From contig JALOBC010000009.1 in NCBI GenBank assembly GCA_023228465.1, forward strand, positions 1 through 64,000: 64,000 nt of DNA, given 5' to 3'. The stretch comes from Dokdonella sp. (GTDB lineage: Bacteria > Pseudomonadota > Gammaproteobacteria > Xanthomonadales > Rhodanobacteraceae). Positions 38,070 through 48,489 of the stretch are shown here, one piece after another. The notes below the pieces were generated by a model. The model worked only from the letters and a program-made list of their open reading frames with translations. It searched no databases and was not told the origin of the DNA. Made by a program: the position numbers and the translations under genes. Every line of letters begins with the position of its first letter. The stretch's first letter is position 1.

Positions 38070-39118
38070 CACTGCCCCCCCTTGTTCTGGTTGTCCGCGT
38101 TCACGGCTTCGTTCACGACGGCCGCGTTGCCGGCCTGCGGCGCACGCGGCCCCAGCGGCAGGTTGAGGATGTTCTTGCCCGAAGACAGGTCGATGACCTT
38201 GGGCGTGTGCTGCACGACGTCTTCCATGGTTTCCAGGTACAGGCGCTTGCGCGTGACCTCGGGCGCGGCGCGGTATTGCGCCTCGACCAGGTTGAAGCGC
38301 GCCGCGTCACCCTGGGCGCGGGCGATGCGCTCGCTGCGGTAGCCTTCCGCTTCGGCGCGGATGATGGCGGCGTCACCGCGCGCCTCGGGCACCACGCGGC
38401 TGGCGTAGGCCTTGGCTTCCTCTTCCACGCGCTGCTTGTCTTGCAGGGCGCGGTTGGCGTCGTCGAAGGCATCCTTCACTTCCGGTGGCGGGCGCACGTT
38501 CTGGAAGTTGAGTTCGGTCAGCACCAGCCCGGTCTTGTACTGGTCCAGCGTCGCCTGGAGGATCTCCTTGGCCCGGGCCATCAGTTCGGTGCGCTGGCCG
38601 GACAGGATGGTGTCCATGCTGTTGCCGCCGATCACCGCGCGCACGGCGCTTTCGGCGGCCTGGCCGAGGGTGGCATCCGGGTCGCGCACGCCGAAGGCGA
38701 ACTGCTCGGCATCACGCACCTGGTACTGCACGTTGAAATCGACCAGCACGATGTTCTCGTCGCGGGTCAGCATGCGGACCTGGTCGGTGGTCTGGCGCAC
38801 CTGGCCCACATCCACGCGCACCACCGATTCGATGGGACGCGGGAACTTGAAGCTGATGCCCGGCGTCATCAGGCGCGAGAACTCGCCGAAACGCAGCACG
38901 ATCGCGCTTTCGCTCGCGTTCACGCGCACCACGCTGTCGAACACGCACCAGGCGATGAAGATGCCGATGATGGCAATGCCGATGCCACCCCCGCTGCCGC
39001 CGCCAAAGCGGTTGAACAGCGCGCGAAGCCGCTTCAGCAGCGCTTCCCACTCCTGTGAGCCGCCGCCATCGCGCCATGGATCGCGCTGCTTGCCGCCGCC
39101 CGGTTCATTCCAAGCCAT
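38069..39118 (-). CDS. hflK: HflK, SPFH-domain regulator of FtsH
   Basis: A 349-residue protein. A Gly-rich cytoplasmic N-terminus (MAWNEPGGGKQRDPWRDGGG) precedes a transmembrane helix (GIGIAIIGIFIAWCVFDSVVRV), the SPFH domain (NASESAIVLRFGEFSRLMTPGISFKFPRPIE) and a long coiled coil. The tail is Asn/Gly/Gln-rich. It is translationally coupled to hflC. The complex encircles FtsH in the inner membrane. Confidence 0.95.
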   Translation of the reverse strand: MAWNEPGGGKQRDPWRDGGGSQEWEALLKRLRALFNRFGGGSGGGIGIAIIGIFIAWCVFDSVVRVNASESAIVLRFGEFSRLMTPGISFKFPRPIESVVRVDVGQVRQTTDQVRMLTRDENIVLVDFNVQYQVRDAEQFAFGVRDPDATLGQAAESAVRAVIGGNSMDTILSGQRTELMARAKEILQATLDQYKTGLVLTELNFQNVRPPPEVKDAFDDANRALQDKQRVEEEAKAYASRVVPEARGDAAIIRAEAEGYRSERIARAQGDAARFNLVEAQYRAAPEVTRKRLYLETMEDVVQHTPKVIDLSSGKNILNLPLGPRAPQAGNAAVVNEAVNADNQNKGGQ

Positions 39119-39325
39119 CGCTCATACCTCTTTCGCCGCCAGCCGGCCACGTCGGGAAAACAGTTGGAGGGGTGACGCCTGGACGCCCGCGTCGGTGTGT
39201 GTGGCAGCCCGGGGGCCACGTCGCCGGTCGGCGACCCGGCGCGCCAGCCGGCAACGGTCGCGCGCCACCCTGTGGGGGTTGCAGGATTGTAGGGAGCGCC
39301 TTGCCGGGCAGCAAGCCGGCGGGTC

Positions 39326-40717
39326 TCATCCGACGTGTCGTCGCAGCCATTCGCCGTCGCCGTGCGGCAGGCCGAACAGCGGCTCCACCAGGTTGCGCGG
39401 TGCGTCGATGCGGATGCGCCAGCCGCTTTCTTCGGCCGCCTCGCCGGCGACCAGGCCCTGCGCATGCAGGCGTGCGCGCAGGCGCCCGCAGTCGGACGGC
39501 AGGTGCAGGTCGGCCTGCACGCGCTGCGCGCCCAGGCAGCCGGCGATGGCCTCGCGCAGGCCATCCAGGCCCACGCCGTCGCGCGCGGACAGCCAGGCGC
39601 GGGGCAACCGCCCGCCATCCAGATAATCCAGTCGCGGCGTGATGCTGCTCGGCGTGTTTCGCGCCTGCGGCGCACCAGCCTCGCCGTCGGCGGGCTCGGC
39701 ATCCAGCAGGTCGATCTTGTTGAACACCAGCACCTGCGGCAGGTCGCCCGCGCCGATTTCGGCCAGCACGGTCTCGACGTCGGCGATGCGCTGATCGCGT
39801 TCGCCGTCGCCGGCATCGACGACATGCAGCAGCAGATCCGCATCGCGCGCCTCGGCCAGGGTCGAGCGGAAGGCTGCCACCAGGTCATGCGGCAGGTCGC
39901 GGATGAAGCCTACCGTGTCGGCCAGCAGGATCGGCCCGCAGGCCAGGCCATCCAGGCGCCGCAGGGTCGGATCGAGAGTGGCGAACAGCTGGTCGGCGGC
40001 ATACACGTCGGCGCCGGTCAGGGTATTGAACAGCGTGGACTTGCCGGCGTTGGTGTAGCCCACCAGGGCCACCACCGGCAAGGCATTGCGACTGCGCGAG
40101 CGGCGTGCGGTGGCGCGCTGGGTCTCGACCTTCTGCATGCGCCTTTGCAGCTGCTTGACGCGCTCGCCGAGCAGGCGGCGGTCCATTTCCAGCTGGGTTT
40201 CACCCGGGCCACGCAGGCCGATCGCGCCGCCGCGCTGGCGCTCCAGGTGGGTCCAGCCGCGCACCAGGCGCGTGGACATGTGCTTGAGCTGGGCCAGCTC
40301 CACCTGCAGCTTGCCCTCGTGCGAACGGGCGCGCTGGGCAAAGATGTCGAGGATGAGGCCGGTGCGATCGACCACGCGGCATTCGGTGAGCCGCTCGAGG
40401 TTGCGTTCCTGCACCGGGCTCAGGGCGTGGTTGACGAGGATGAGGTCCGCGTCCAGCGCCTGGCGGTGCATCTTCAGTTCCTCGGCCTTGCCGCTGCCGA
40501 CGAAATAGCGCGGGTTTATCCGCTCGATGCGCGCGCCCAGGCTGCCGACCACGCTGGCACCGGCCGAGCGTGCCAGTTCGGTGAACTCGACAAGCGCGGC
40601 GGGATCGTGCGCGCCGGCCAGCTGCGGCAGCAGCAGCAAGGCGCGTTCACCCTTCCTGGATCGTTCGAACAGTGGGCTATCCCCCGATTGGGTCAGAGCG
40701 GAACCGGGCGCAGGCAT
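39326..40717 (-). CDS. hflX: HflX ribosome-associated GTPase
   Basis: A 463-residue GTPase. The N-terminal HflX domain (FVGSGKAEELKM, LSPVQERNLERLTECRVVDRTGLILDIFAQRARSHEGKLQVELAQL) and a Gly-rich linker (RGGAIGLRGPGETQLEMDRR) precede the G domain with GYTNAGKST (G1), DTVGF (G3) and NKIDL (G4). It splits or rescues ribosomes under stress. The start ATG 40717 gives about 20 extra residues before FERSRKGERALLLLPQ; the true start could be nearer. It lies in the hfq-hflX-hflKC order. Confidence 0.95.
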   Translation of the reverse strand: MPAPGSALTQSGDSPLFERSRKGERALLLLPQLAGAHDPAALVEFTELARSAGASVVGSLGARIERINPRYFVGSGKAEELKMHRQALDADLILVNHALSPVQERNLERLTECRVVDRTGLILDIFAQRARSHEGKLQVELAQLKHMSTRLVRGWTHLERQRGGAIGLRGPGETQLEMDRRLLGERVKQLQRRMQKVETQRATARRSRSRNALPVVALVGYTNAGKSTLFNTLTGADVYAADQLFATLDPTLRRLDGLACGPILLADTVGFIRDLPHDLVAAFRSTLAEARDADLLLHVVDAGDGERDQRIADVETVLAEIGAGDLPQVLVFNKIDLLDAEPADGEAGAPQARNTPSSITPRLDYLDGGRLPRAWLSARDGVGLDGLREAIAGCLGAQRVQADLHLPSDCGRLRARLHAQGLVAGEAAEESGWRIRIDAPRNLVEPLFGLPHGDGEWLRRHVG

Positions 40718-40830
40718 GCGACCGGGCAGTGCTCCCCTTCATGCGGGCATCCGCAGGGGATTCAAGCGTGCACCGGCGCAGTCCCGACCTGCGCTGCCGG
40801 GTGCGCTGCACCCCGCGAGCCGGGTTCTGC

Positions 40831-41193
<363 letters not shown>

Positions 41194-41220
41194 TCAAGCC
41201 GCATTCAGCCACACGGCATC

Positions 41221-42207
41221 TTAGCGGCTTGCCGCAGGGAAGAAAACGTCGCCGGCGCTCGCCGCGCCGGCGGGCAGGAAGCGCGCCACGGCATCCACCG
41301 CCCTGGCAGTGAGGTCGGGCCTGTCCGGGTCCAGCCAGCGCGCATCGAGCTCGCTGCGCAGCCAGGTGATCTGGCGCTTGGCAAGTTGGCGCGTGGCATG
41401 GATGGCCCGCTCGCGGAATTGCGCCTGATCGACCTGGCCATCGAGGAAGGCAAAGGCCTGGCGATAGCCGACCGCGCGCATCGCCGGCAGGTCGGCGTGC
41501 CAGCCGGGCAGTGCGCGCAGGCGCGCGGCCTCGGCGAGGAAACCGGCCGCCAGCATGGCGTCGAAGCGTTCGCCGATGCGCTGGCGCAGGGGGCCACGCT
41601 CGACCGGCACCAGCGCCAGCTTGAGGATGCGCCAGGGCAGGCGCGGCCGCGGCGCGCCCTGCTGCGCGGACAGCGGGCGGCCGCTCAGGGTGATCACCTC
41701 CAGCGCGCGCTGGATGCGCTGTGCATCATCCGCGCCGATGCGCGCGGCGGCGCGCGGATCGAGCCGCGCCAGGCGCGCATGCAGGGCGCGCCAGCCGGAA
41801 CATTCGGCCTCGGCCGCCAGCGCCGCGCGCAGGGCCGGATCGGCCGCCGGCAGGTCGGAGAGGCCACGCTCCAGCGCCCTGAAATAGAGCCCGGTGCCAC
41901 CGACCAGCAGCGGCACCGCGCCGGCGCGCGTGATGTCCGCCATCGCCGCCAGCGCATCGTCGCGGAACCCGGCCGCCGAGTAGGCATCGGTGGGCTCGCG
42001 GATGTCGATCAGGCGGTGCGGATGACGCGCCAGGGTCGCCGCATCCGGCTTAGCCGCACCGATGTCCAGGCCGCGGTACACCAGGGCCGAATCCACGCTC
42101 ACGAGCTGCAGTCCGAACTGCTCGGCGAGCCGGCAGGCAAGCGCCGTCTTGCCGCTCGCGGTCGGTCCCATCAGGAAGATCGCAGGCGGTCGCAGGTCCT
42201 CGGGCAT
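41221..42207 (-). CDS. miaA: tRNA dimethylallyltransferase
   Basis: A 328-residue enzyme that prenylates A37 of tRNAs reading UNN codons. [18 protein letters not shown] (P-loop, residues about 14-21), [33 protein letters not shown] and [19 protein letters not shown] are family blocks; the [10 protein letters not shown] segment binds tRNA. First gene of the miaA-hfq-hfl operon; divergent from tdh with 99 bases between the starts. Confidence 0.95.
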   Translation of the reverse strand: MPEDLRPPAIFLMGPTASGKTALACRLAEQFGLQLVSVDSALVYRGLDIGAAKPDAATLARHPHRLIDIREPTDAYSAAGFRDDALAAMADITRAGAVPLLVGGTGLYFRALERGLSDLPAADPALRAALAAEAECSGWRALHARLARLDPRAAARIGADDAQRIQRALEVITLSGRPLSAQQGAPRPRLPWRILKLALVPVERGPLRQRIGERFDAMLAAGFLAEAARLRALPGWHADLPAMRAVGYRQAFAFLDGQVDQAQFRERAIHATRQLAKRQITWLRSELDARWLDPDRPDLTARAVDAVARFLPAGAASAGDVFFPAASR

Positions 42208-42306
42208 GGCCGGATTGTTCCACGAACGGCCGTGGATCGCCCGGCCCGGCGCATCGCGCGTGCCCGGCAGTCCCTATAATCGCAGGCTCTCCAGCGGGAG
42301 TACGAA

Positions 42307-43341
42307 ATGCAAGCGACGATGAAGGCCCTGGTCAAGCGCGACGCCGCCAGGGGGATGTGGATGGAAGAAGTGCCGGTGCCCGAGATCGGCCCCAACGAGG
42401 TGCTGATCAAGGTCGAGAAGACCGCCATCTGCGGCACGGACCTGCACATCTACCGATGGGACGAGTGGAGCCAGCGCACCATCAAGCCAGGGCTGGTGAT
42501 CGGCCATGAGTTCGTCGGCAAGATCGCCGACATCGGCCCGGGCGTGCGCGGCTACGCGCTCGGCCAGCGGGTATCCGCCGAGGGCCACATCGTGTGCGGC
42601 GTGTGCCGCAACTGCCGCGCCGGGCGCCAGCACCTGTGTCCGAACACGGTCGGCATCGGCGTCAACCGCAACGGCGCGTTCGCCGAATACGTTGCCGTGC
42701 CGGCCTCGAACCTGTGGCCCATCCCCGACCAGGTGCCGAGCGAGCTGGCCGCCTTCTTCGATCCCTACGGCAATGCCGCCCACTGCGCGCTGGAGTTCGA
42801 CCTGATCGGCGAGGACGTGCTGATCACCGGCGCCGGCCCGATCGGCATCATCGCCGCCGGCATCTGCAAGCACGTGGGCGCGCGCAACGTCGTGGTCACC
42901 GACATCAACGACTATCGGCTCAAGCTCGCCGCCGACATGGGCGCCACGCGCGTGGTCAACGTCTCGCAGCAGTCGGTGAAGGACGTCGTCAAGGACCTGC
43001 ACATGGAAGGCTTCGACGTGGGCCTGGAAATGAGCGGCAACCCGCGCGCCTTCAACGACATGCTCGGTTGCATGTACCACGGCGGCAAGGTGGCCATGCT
43101 CGGCATCCTGCCCAATGGCGCGGGCATCGACTGGGACAAGGTGATCTTCAAGGGCCTCACCCTGCACGGCATCTACGGTCGGCGCATGTACGAGACCTGG
43201 TACAAGATGACCCAGATGCTGCTGTCGGGTTTTCCGCTCGGCAAGGTGCTGACCCATCAGTTGCACATCGACGACTTCCAGAAGGGCTTCGACCTGATGG
43301 ATGCCGGCCATTGCGGCAAGATCGTGTGTTCGTGGGGCTGA
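42307..43341 (+). CDS. tdh: L-threonine 3-dehydrogenase
   Basis: A 344-residue zinc-dependent medium-chain dehydrogenase oxidising threonine to 2-amino-3-ketobutyrate. Catalytic zinc residues lie in [12 protein letters not shown] and GHEF; the structural zinc site is [15 protein letters not shown]; the Rossmann motif is [14 protein letters not shown]. It ends [22 protein letters not shown] about six bases before ATG 42307 supports that start. The usual partner kbl is not adjacent. Confidence 0.95.
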   Translation: MQATMKALVKRDAARGMWMEEVPVPEIGPNEVLIKVEKTAICGTDLHIYRWDEWSQRTIKPGLVIGHEFVGKIADIGPGVRGYALGQRVSAEGHIVCGVCRNCRAGRQHLCPNTVGIGVNRNGAFAEYVAVPASNLWPIPDQVPSELAAFFDPYGNAAHCALEFDLIGEDVLITGAGPIGIIAAGICKHVGARNVVVTDINDYRLKLAADMGATRVVNVSQQSVKDVVKDLHMEGFDVGLEMSGNPRAFNDMLGCMYHGGKVAMLGILPNGAGIDWDKVIFKGLTLHGIYGRRMYETWYKMTQMLLSGFPLGKVLTHQLHIDDFQKGFDLMDAGHCGKIVCSWG

Positions 43342-43357
43342 GCGGCAACGCGACCCC

Positions 43358-44737
43358 ATGAAGACCGATGACCGCGCGCCCGGACCGGCACGCGGGATGA
43401 CGCCGCCCCTCGCGCGCGCCATCGGCAGCGGGCTGGCCACGCTGCCAGCCGGCGGCCTGCTGGTCGCCTACAGCGGCGGCATGGATTCGACCCTGCTGCT
43501 GCACGTGCTTGCGCACTGCCCGCAGGCGCGCCGCCGCGGCCTGCGCGCCGTGCACGTGGATCACGGCCTGCAGCCGGCCAGCCGCGCCTGGGCCGAGCAC
43601 TGCCGCGCCGCGGCCGCCGCGCTGGACGTCGCGCTGATCGTGCAGGCGGTCAGCGTGCCTGAAACCGCCGGGCTGGGCCTGGAAGCGCGCGCCCGCCGCG
43701 CCCGCCATGCCGCGCTCCGCGCGACCCAGCATGCGGGCGAGATCATCGTCTTCGCCCAGCACCTGGACGACCAGGCGGAAACCGTGCTGCTCAAGCTGCT
43801 GCGCGGCGCCGGCCCGGAAGGCCTGGGCGCCATGCGACCGCTGCGCCGCTTCGGCGCCGGCCATGCCTGGCGGCCGTGGCTGGACGTGCCGCGCGCCACC
43901 CTGCGCGCCGCGGCCGAGGCTGCGGCACTGCAGTGGATCGACGACCCGACCAACCACGACCCGGCGATCGACCGCAGCTTCCTGCGGGTGGACATCCTGC
44001 CGCGGCTCACCCGGCGCTGGCCGGCGGCCACCGCCAGCCTCGCGCAGAGCGCGCTGTGGGCGCGCCAGGCGGCGGACTTCATCGACGCGCAGGCGCGCCA
44101 GGCCCTGGAGCGCATCCGCGGCAGCGACCCGGCCACGCTGCACTGGGCGGCCTGGCTGGCCCTGCCCGAAGCCCTGCGTGATCCGGTGCTGCGGCACTGG
44201 CTGCGCGCGTTGGCGCTGCCGCCACCCACGCGCCACCAGGTCGCCGAGCTGGCGCGCCAGCTGCAGGGGGCGCGCGAGGATCGCCTGCCCTGCGTGCGCT
44301 GGCGCGACGCCGAACTGCGGCGCTACCGCGAACGCCTCTACGCACTGCCCCCCTTGCAGATGCCAGCGCCCGGCTGGCAGGCCGCCTTCGCCGGCGCCGA
44401 GCTCGTCCTGCCCGCCGACCTCGGCCGCCTGCGCCTGGTCGGCGCCGGCCAGCCGGTGCGCCTGGCGCGGCCGCTCACGGTGCGCTTTCGCAGCGGCGGT
44501 GAAAGCCTGCGCCTGCACGCCGATGGCCCGCGTCGCGCACTGCGCGACCTGCTGCAGGAGGCCGGCATTCCGCCCTGGCAGCGCGCGCGCCTGCCGCTGC
44601 TCTTCGACCACGAAGGACGCCTGCTTGCCGTGGCCGACCTGTGGCTGGATGTGGCGGGCGCCGAACTCCTGGCGACCGCGGGGGCACGCCTGGAGTGGTT
44701 GCGCGGGCCGTCGGCACGCGCCGCGCAGGCCCGCTGA
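43358..44737 (+). CDS. tilS: tRNA(Ile)-lysidine synthase
   Basis: A 459-residue ATP-pyrophosphatase enzyme that modifies C34 of the AUA-reading tRNA(Ile). The PP-loop SGGMDST starts at about residue 40, followed by VHVDHGLQPASRAWAEHC, AQHLDDQAETVLLKLLRGAGPEGLGAM and DPTNHDPAIDRSFLR. A C-terminal TilS domain (LRDLLQEAGIPPWQRARLPLLFDHEGRLLAVADLW) is present. ATG 43358 follows the tdh stop by 16 bases. Likely co-transcribed with xseB and ispA. Confidence 0.94.
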   Translation: MKTDDRAPGPARGMTPPLARAIGSGLATLPAGGLLVAYSGGMDSTLLLHVLAHCPQARRRGLRAVHVDHGLQPASRAWAEHCRAAAAALDVALIVQAVSVPETAGLGLEARARRARHAALRATQHAGEIIVFAQHLDDQAETVLLKLLRGAGPEGLGAMRPLRRFGAGHAWRPWLDVPRATLRAAAEAAALQWIDDPTNHDPAIDRSFLRVDILPRLTRRWPAATASLAQSALWARQAADFIDAQARQALERIRGSDPATLHWAAWLALPEALRDPVLRHWLRALALPPPTRHQVAELARQLQGAREDRLPCVRWRDAELRRYRERLYALPPLQMPAPGWQAAFAGAELVLPADLGRLRLVGAGQPVRLARPLTVRFRSGGESLRLHADGPRRALRDLLQEAGIPPWQRARLPLLFDHEGRLLAVADLWLDVAGAELLATAGARLEWLRGPSARAAQAR

Positions 44738-44786
44738 GCGCCGCGCATGATTGATCTTGCGGCCCTGCTGAGCTAGCGTGCGGGCC

Positions 44787-45038
44787 ATGCCGAAGACCCC
44801 TGACGACACGTCGCAGATCGCCCGCTTCGAAGCCTCGCTCGATGAACTCGAGCGCCTGGTGCAGCGCATGGAACAGGGCGAGCTCAGTCTCGACGATTCC
44901 CTGCAGTCCTTCGAACGCGGCGTGGCCCTGTACCGCGATTGCCAGGGCGCGCTGGAAGAAGCCCGGCTGCGCGTGAACGTGCTGCTCGATCCGGGTGCGC
45001 CCGAAACCGCCCAGCCGTTGCCCCCCGACACGCCCTGA
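44787..45038 (+). CDS. xseB: exodeoxyribonuclease VII small subunit
   Basis: An 83-residue helical protein with IARFEASLDELERLVQRMEQGELSLDDSLQSFERGVALYRDCQGALEEARLRVNVLL, the full XseB signature. ATG 44787 is taken; a GTG nine bases upstream is in frame. It forms exonuclease VII with XseA, encoded elsewhere. The ispA ATG begins one base after its stop, so translation is probably coupled. Confidence 0.95.
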   Translation: MPKTPDDTSQIARFEASLDELERLVQRMEQGELSLDDSLQSFERGVALYRDCQGALEEARLRVNVLLDPGAPETAQPLPPDTP

Positions 45039-45039
45039 G

Positions 45040-45930
45040 ATGCAACTTGGTGCCGCCCTGCAGGCGCTGCGCGTGCGCGCCAACGATGCGCTCGCGCGTG
45101 CCCTGCCCGGCGCCGACCAGCCGCCCACCGACCTGCACCGCGCCATGCGCTACGCCGTGCTCGGCGGCGGCAAGCGCCTGCGTCCGTTGCTGGTCTATGC
45201 CAGCGGCCGCGCCTGCGGGGCCGGCCTCGACACACTCGATGCCGCTGCGGTGGCGGTCGAGTTCGTGCATGCCTATTCGCTCATCCATGACGACCTGCCC
45301 GCCATGGACGACGACGCGCTGCGCCGCGGCCAGCCGACCTGCCACATCGTGTTTGGCGAAGCGACGGCCATCCTCGCCGGCGACGCGCTGCAGGCGCTCG
45401 CCTTCGAGCTGCTGGCCAATGATGCGGCGCTGGCCGTGGATGCACCCACGCGCCTGGACATGCTGCGCAGCCTGGCGGTGGCCTGCGGCTCGCAGGGCAT
45501 GGCCGGCGGCCAGGCCTTCGACCTGGCGGCGGTCGGCGTGGTTCTCGATGCGCGCGAGCTGGAACGCATGCACGTGTACAAGACCGGCGCGCTGATCCGC
45601 GCATCGGTGCGCCTGGGCGCACTCGCCGCCGGCTGCCACGACGACGCCACGCTCGCCGCGCTCGACCGCTACGGACACGCCATCGGCCTGGCCTTCCAGA
45701 TTCGCGATGATCTGCTCGACGTCGAAGGCGGCAGCCAGCAGATCGGCAAGACCGCCGGCAAGGACGCCGCAGCGCGCAAGCCCACCTATCCCGCCGTCCT
45801 TGGCCTGGAGGCTTCGCGCGCGCAACTGGACCAGCTCACGGCCGCCGCGTTGGCCGCCATCACGCCGCTGGGCCAGGCCGCGCAATGCCTGCACGAGCTG
45901 GCCCACTACGCCGCCGAGCGCGACCACTGA
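45040..45930 (+). CDS. ispA: farnesyl diphosphate synthase
   Basis: A 296-residue trans-prenyltransferase. GGGKRLRPLLVYA, the first Asp-rich motif HDDLPAMDDDALRRG with a two-residue FARM insertion typical of bacterial FPP synthases, GGQAFDLAAVG, KTGALIRASVRLG and the second motif FQIRDDLLDVEG are all present. It supplies the C15 diphosphate for ubiquinone and undecaprenyl phosphate. It follows xseB as in E. coli, but no dxs follows. Confidence 0.95.
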   Translation: MQLGAALQALRVRANDALARALPGADQPPTDLHRAMRYAVLGGGKRLRPLLVYASGRACGAGLDTLDAAAVAVEFVHAYSLIHDDLPAMDDDALRRGQPTCHIVFGEATAILAGDALQALAFELLANDAALAVDAPTRLDMLRSLAVACGSQGMAGGQAFDLAAVGVVLDARELERMHVYKTGALIRASVRLGALAAGCHDDATLAALDRYGHAIGLAFQIRDDLLDVEGGSQQIGKTAGKDAAARKPTYPAVLGLEASRAQLDQLTAAALAAITPLGQAAQCLHELAHYAAERDH

Positions 45931-45993
45931 AGGCGACCTGCGCGATCCAGGTGTCGCGCACCTGCACGCGCGCGCCCGCCAGGCGGCGCCGGA

Positions 45994-46404
45994 CTATTTC
46001 ACCAGGCGCAGGCTGAAGGGATAACGGTAGGCCACGCCTTCGTTCGCCTTCAGCGCCGCGATGATCGTGAGCACGAACCAGCCGACCGCGAGCACGGCTC
46101 CGATCGGCCAGGCAATGATCAGGCCGATGCCGAAGGTGATGATGCTGAACAGGGCCAGCGCGCACATGGCGATGGCCAGCGTGATGTTGAAGTTCAGCGC
46201 CTCCCTGGCCTGATCGGCGGCAAAGGGCATGCTGTCGCGCTTGATCAGCCACACGACCAGCGGCCCGATCACGCAGCCGATGCCCCCGGTGATGAAGGCC
46301 GCGAACGCGGACAGGTGGCCGATCAGGGCCCAGGTACGCTCCTCGTCCGAGGCGGGCGTCAGGACCGGCGGCGACTCGGTGGTGAGGGTGTCTTCTTCGC
46401 TCAT
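45994..46404 (-). CDS. DUF4870 membrane protein
   Basis: A 136-residue protein with three to four hydrophobic segments. WALIGHLSAFAAFITGGIGCVIGPLVVWLIKRDSMPFAADQAREALNFNITLAIAM is the DUF4870 (Tic20-like) signature. The acidic Thr/Ser-rich N-terminus is probably cytoplasmic. Function unknown. Its 3' end faces ispA; upstream, about 100 bases separate it from pmbA. Confidence 0.9.
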   Translation of the reverse strand: MSEEDTLTTESPPVLTPASDEERTWALIGHLSAFAAFITGGIGCVIGPLVVWLIKRDSMPFAADQAREALNFNITLAIAMCALALFSIITFGIGLIIAWPIGAVLAVGWFVLTIIAALKANEGVAYRYPFSLRLVK

Positions 46405-46504
46405 GGCGGTGCTCCGCTGATGAATGATCCACTCTTTCGCGCGTGGATCGGGGTGTCAAGTGCCGACCGCATCGGGCTGGGCCCGGTTCATGGGCGCCGG
46501 CAGC

Positions 46505-47863
46505 TCAGGCCTCGCCGGCCACGGTCAGGCGTTCGAGCAGGATCGAGCCGGTGAGGATGTGCGAACGCCGATCGACGTCGGCGCCGACGGCGACGATGCG
46601 GGAAAACATGTCGGCCAGGTTGCCGGCGATGGTGATCTCTTCCACCGGGTAGGCGATCTCGCCCTGCTCCACCCAGAAGCCGCTCGCGCCGCGCGAATAA
46701 TCGCCGGTGATCAGCGACACGCCCTGCCCCATCAGCTCGGTCACCAGCAGCCCGGTGCCCAGGCGCCCGAGCATGGCGGCGAAATCATCCGCGCCCGGCT
46801 TGACCAGCACGTTGTGCACGCCGCCGGCGTTGCCGGTACTTTGCAGGCCGAGCTTGCGCGCCGAGTAGCTGCCAAGGATGTAGCGGGCCAATACCCCGTC
46901 GGTGACGAGATCGGAATCGTGCGTGGCCACGCCTTCGGCATCGAAGGCACTGGAGGCCAGGCCACGCGGGATGTGCGGGCGCTCGGCGATCTGCATCCAG
47001 TTCGGGAACACCGGCTTGCCGAGCTGATCGAGCAGAAAGCTCGCGCGGCGGTAGAGGGCGCCGCCGCTGACCGCGCCGATGAAGTGGCCGATCAGGCTGC
47101 GCGCGACTTCCGGCGCGAACAGCACCGGGTATTCGCCGGTACGCACGCGCCGCGCGCCGAGCCTGGCGATGCTGCGTTCGGCCGCCTTGCGTCCGATCTG
47201 CGCGACGGGCACCAGGTCGGCGGCCGAGCGCACGCTGTCATACCAGTAATCGCGCTGCATGCCGTTGGCATCGCTGGCGATCAGCGCCACCGACAGCGAA
47301 TGGTGGGTGCCCCGCTCGGCGCCCGCGAAGCCATGCGAATTCGCATAGGCCGCCAGCGTGGCGCTGGCCTGCACGGATGCGCCATCGGAATTGTCGATGC
47401 GCGCATCCACGGCGCGGCCGGCGTCCTCCATTTCCACCGCCAGGCGCACCGCTTCCTCGGCGGTGATGTCCCAGGGGTGCCACAGGTCCAGGTCCGGGAA
47501 GTCGCGCGCCAGCAGGGCCGGATCGGCCAGGCCGTTGGCCGGGTCGTCCTCGGTATGGCGGGCGATCGCACAGGCGTGCTCCACGGTCTGCGCGATCGAG
47601 GCGGGGTCGAGGTCGGCGGTACTGGCCGAACCCTTGCGCTTGCCGAACCACACCGTGAGCGCCACGCCGCGGTCGCGCGTGTGCTCGATGGTCTCCACTT
47701 CGCCAAGGCGTACATTGACGCTCAGGCCGGTATCGATGGTCGCCGCCACGTCCGCCTCGCTGGCACCGGCCGCCTTGCAGCGACGCAGCACGTCGGCGGA
47801 GATTTCCTGCAGGCGGCCGAGGTCGGTCAAGCTGGTATCTTTGTCGAGGACGATGGCGTTCAC
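46505..47863 (-). CDS. pmbA: PmbA/TldE subunit of the TldD/TldE protease
   Basis: A 452-residue protein of the TldD/PmbA family. It carries ADVAATIDTGLSVNVRLGEVETIEHTRDRGVALTVWFG and the C-terminal block GVLARYILGSYSARKLGLQSTGNAGG and GASGFWVEQGEIAYPVEEITIAGNL, and lacks the HExxH zinc site of TldD, as expected for TldE. The start is GTG 47863. It is divergent from darP by 20 bases and is a partner of TldD at 48490-49929. The heterodimer degrades unfolded peptides and matures some modified peptides such as microcin B17. Confidence 0.93.
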   Translation of the reverse strand: MNAIVLDKDTSLTDLGRLQEISADVLRRCKAAGASEADVAATIDTGLSVNVRLGEVETIEHTRDRGVALTVWFGKRKGSASTADLDPASIAQTVEHACAIARHTEDDPANGLADPALLARDFPDLDLWHPWDITAEEAVRLAVEMEDAGRAVDARIDNSDGASVQASATLAAYANSHGFAGAERGTHHSLSVALIASDANGMQRDYWYDSVRSAADLVPVAQIGRKAAERSIARLGARRVRTGEYPVLFAPEVARSLIGHFIGAVSGGALYRRASFLLDQLGKPVFPNWMQIAERPHIPRGLASSAFDAEGVATHDSDLVTDGVLARYILGSYSARKLGLQSTGNAGGVHNVLVKPGADDFAAMLGRLGTGLLVTELMGQGVSLITGDYSRGASGFWVEQGEIAYPVEEITIAGNLADMFSRIVAVGADVDRRSHILTGSILLERLTVAGEA

Positions 47864-47883
47864 TTGCTGGCTACCCTCAGGCG

Positions 47884-48411
47884 ATGCACGAAGACGAAAT
47901 GTTGGAAGATCCGCGGCCGCCCAGTCGCAGCCAGAAGCGCCGCGAGGCGCTGGACGTGCTCCGGCTGGCCGAAACCCTGACCGCCATGAGCGAGGCGGAA
48001 CTCGCGCGCGTGCCGCTGGAGGAAGCCCTGCGCGATGAGGTGCGGCGCACCCGCGCGATCAGTTCGCACGGCGCTCGGAAACGTGAAAACCAGTTCCTTG
48101 CCAAGCAGTTGCGCAAACTTGATGAGGAGTCACTCGAAGCCATTCGGCGGATCATCGCGCACGACCGCAGCGAAACCCATCGCGTGGCCGCGGCCCTGCA
48201 CCGGCTGGAGACCTGGCGCGAGCGCCTGCTCGACGGCGGCGACGAGGCGCTGAACGAGTTCATGGTCGCGTACCCGCACGCCGACCGCCAGCAGCTGCGC
48301 CAGCTGGTCCGCAACGCGCTGGCCGAGCGCAAGGCCGACAAGCCGCCGCATGCGTTTCGCGAGCTGTTCCGCTACCTGCGCGGAGTGCAGCCGGACGCGC
48401 AGGCCAGCTAG
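47884..48411 (+). CDS. darP: DarP (YjgA) ribosome biogenesis factor
   Basis: A 175-residue DUF615 protein: PPSRSQKRREALDVLRLAETL, TRAISSHGARKRENQFLAKQLRKLDEESLEAIRRII and DKPPHAFRELFRYLR are characteristic. It acts late in 50S subunit assembly. It stands between the tldD and pmbA genes, as commonly found. Very helical and basic, with no catalytic motif. Confidence 0.94.
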   Translation: MHEDEMLEDPRPPSRSQKRREALDVLRLAETLTAMSEAELARVPLEEALRDEVRRTRAISSHGARKRENQFLAKQLRKLDEESLEAIRRIIAHDRSETHRVAAALHRLETWRERLLDGGDEALNEFMVAYPHADRQQLRQLVRNALAERKADKPPHAFRELFRYLRGVQPDAQAS

Positions 48412-48489
48412 GCAGCCGCGCAGCGCCGGCGCGCATGTCGGGCACACCCGGCAGCCCGCATCGATCAGCCGCGCGCCCACCCTTGCGGC